Shown here: positions 60,103 through 64,000 of the stretch, in pieces
Position numbering within the stretch: the stretch's first letter is position 1
Layout of the letters: each line of letters starts with the position of its first letter
NCBI RefSeq assembly: GCF_013032455.1
Contig: NZ_WQCF01000002.1
Location: 512,764 to 576,763 of the forward strand
Direction: 5' to 3'
Length of the DNA: 64,000 bases
From: Ruegeria atlantica
Lineage (GTDB): Bacteria > Pseudomonadota > Alphaproteobacteria > Rhodobacterales > Rhodobacteraceae
The notes under the pieces: generated by a model
Told to the model about the DNA's origin: nothing
The model's input: the letters and a program-made list of their open reading frames with translations, nothing else
Database searches by the model: none
Translations under genes and position numbers: made by a program

Positions 60103-60948
60103 ATGACAGGTACTCTATTTTCGTTCGGTCACGGGTACTCGGCTCAGGCCTTGTCCCGTCTGCTCAAACCTCAGGGTTGGAACATTTGCGGCACCACCCG
60201 CGACCCGGCCCAATCCCCAACTATTCGCGCATCTGGCGCTGACCCCTTGATATGGCCGGGGCAAACGCCGGATCTAAAGGGGGTGACGCATCTACTGATC
60301 TCGACGTCCCCTAAGGCGGATGGCGATCCGGTATTGTCGGTGTTGCGGGATGAGATCACCGCGCGGGCGGAGCAGTTCCAATGGGTCGGGTATCTGTCGA
60401 CGACCGCCGTCTATGGCGATCATCAGGGAGAGTGGGTTGATGAAACCACCCCGCCCACGCCTACGGCCGAACGCGGCCGGTGGCGGGTGCGAGCCGAACA
60501 GCAATGGCTGAACATTCCCGGACTGCCCGCGCATATCTTTCGGCTGGCGGGTATCTATGGCCCTGGTCGCGGCCCCTTCTCCAAGCTCAAACGGGCGGGG
60601 ATGCGGCGCATCATCAAGCCGGGGCAAGTGTTCTCGCGTATTCACGTCGCGGATATTGCCCAGGTTCTCGCCGCTTCGATGGCTGCACCCAACCCTGGTG
60701 CCATATATAATGTATGTGATGATGAACCAGTGCCGCCGCAGGACGTGATCTCTTATGCCGCTGAGCTTCAGGGTCTGCCCTTGCCGCCCGCAGTGCCATT
60801 TGACAAAGCTGATCTGACGCCAATGGCCCGTAGTTTCTATAATGAGAACAAGCGGGTCAGGAATGACCGTATTAAAGACGAGCTGGGCGTGCGGTTGATC
60901 TATCCCGACTACCGCACCGGGCTTGAGGCTCTTATGAAAGACACCTGA
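60103..60948 (+). CDS. NAD(P)-dependent epimerase/dehydratase-like protein (YeeZ type)
   Basis: 281 aa from ATG 60103. Rossmann N-terminus with a shortened motif (TLFSFGHGYSAQALSRLL) as in YeeZ-like SDR proteins, GYLSTTAVYGDHQGEWVDET (substrate region with Ser/Thr-Tyr), RLAGIYGPGRGPFSKL, and IYNVCDDEPVPPQDVISYAA. An extended SDR of unknown substrate. The frame opens 12 codons upstream with no better start. Neighbours give no clear pathway. Confidence 0.83.
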   Translation: MTGTLFSFGHGYSAQALSRLLKPQGWNICGTTRDPAQSPTIRASGADPLIWPGQTPDLKGVTHLLISTSPKADGDPVLSVLRDEITARAEQFQWVGYLSTTAVYGDHQGEWVDETTPPTPTAERGRWRVRAEQQWLNIPGLPAHIFRLAGIYGPGRGPFSKLKRAGMRRIIKPGQVFSRIHVADIAQVLAASMAAPNPGAIYNVCDDEPVPPQDVISYAAELQGLPLPPAVPFDKADLTPMARSFYNENKRVRNDRIKDELGVRLIYPDYRTGLEALMKDT

Positions 60949-63680
<2,732 letters not shown>

Positions 63681-63704
63681 GCCTGCGACCTTTGCAGTGA
63701 TTTG

Positions 63705-63734
63705 CGCCGCTAGAGGAGACTCGGGCGGCGTTTT
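63705..63734 (+). terminator. Terminator after katG
   Basis: CGCCGC, 14-base loop with inner pairing, GCGGCG, then TTTTCTTT. It starts 24 bp after the katG stop. Confidence 0.75.
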
Positions 63735-64000
63735 CTTTGACCCGACTCTCGCCTGTGTAGCCAGCATTGGGTACGATTCCGCTGAAATGCCTTTTCCTCT
63801 GTATTGTCAGGCAAGGAATAGCTGATCAGGCGATGGGAATTATGAAGTTAAACTATTGATTTCATTAAGACGAGTAAGTTTTTGCCGAGAAATGTGAAGT
63901 TTTTTCAAAATGGGGGTTGCGGGTCCCAGACCTAATCCGTAAATACCCCTTCACCGGCGCTGCTGAGGCGGTTGTTGGGACGCTGGAGACGGCGGAGACG
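63735..64000. other. Right edge, no complete gene
   Basis: The last 266 bp contain no complete gene. The final 50 bp are GC-rich with GGAGACGGCGGAGACG and may be the edge of a further gene on either strand, which cannot be resolved. Confidence 0.4.

Overview
The window looks like chromosome of a marine alphaproteobacterium of the Roseobacter group (Rhodobacteraceae). This is inferred from gene content and order: a tct tripartite tricarboxylate transporter with its own two-component system, gltD and gltB with a GFA-family gene between them, an NDUFA9-like gene beside uppP, a Hint-domain protein, mtgA-fzlA-queG, ade-amn, and the proteobacterial CCCCCGAGGATATTT-type intergenic motif. No database search was possible.

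Region 1 (1-8340) is ordinary chromosome. It holds tctCBA on the minus strand (tctA runs off the left edge), the divergent tctD-tctE operon with an overlapping solute-binding-protein gene, a CoxG-like gene and a PAP2-family membrane phosphatase gene.

Region 2 (8341-34990) is an integrated genomic island of about 26.6 kb. It is bounded by a 19-bp exact direct repeat. The right copy forms the 3' end of an intact tRNA-Leu(CAG) gene; the left copy lies 143 bp before a P4-type tyrosine integrase gene. The left part (8.5-17.5 kb) carries the integrase, an overlapping unknown gene, an AlpA-like regulator, a reverse transcriptase with the unusual active-site motif YADN, a 777-aa membrane protein with an embedded nuclease-like QVK motif, a DUF6994-like protein, a GIY-YIG protein and a serine resolvase. 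Nearly every gene boundary here carries a 16-bp palindrome, consensus GTGAAC-N4-GTTCAC. Nothing else in the window carries it, and it is the most unusual structure seen. The right part (17.5-35 kb) is metabolic cargo: a cold-shock protein with a fatty acid desaturase; a small operon with a ParB-like protein and a cysteine-repeat secreted protein; a sulfatase, DUF4345 and double-DUF302 operon; a choloylglycine-hydrolase-type enzyme; an alpha/beta hydrolase; and a four-gene cyanophycin operon (isoaspartyl dipeptidase, cyanophycinase, cyanophycin synthetase, second Mur ligase). A degenerate repeat family fills its intergenic spaces.

Region 3 (34991-64000) is again ordinary chromosome. It contains the glutamate synthase operon, cell-envelope genes (uppP, mtgA, fzlA), queG, an orphan hydantoinase-A-like gene, an oxidative-damage cluster (msrB-msrA, a secreted glutathione peroxidase), HU, the coupled purine-salvage pair ade-amn, a LysR gene divergent from a class II aldolase and sterol-desaturase pair, and katG near the right edge.
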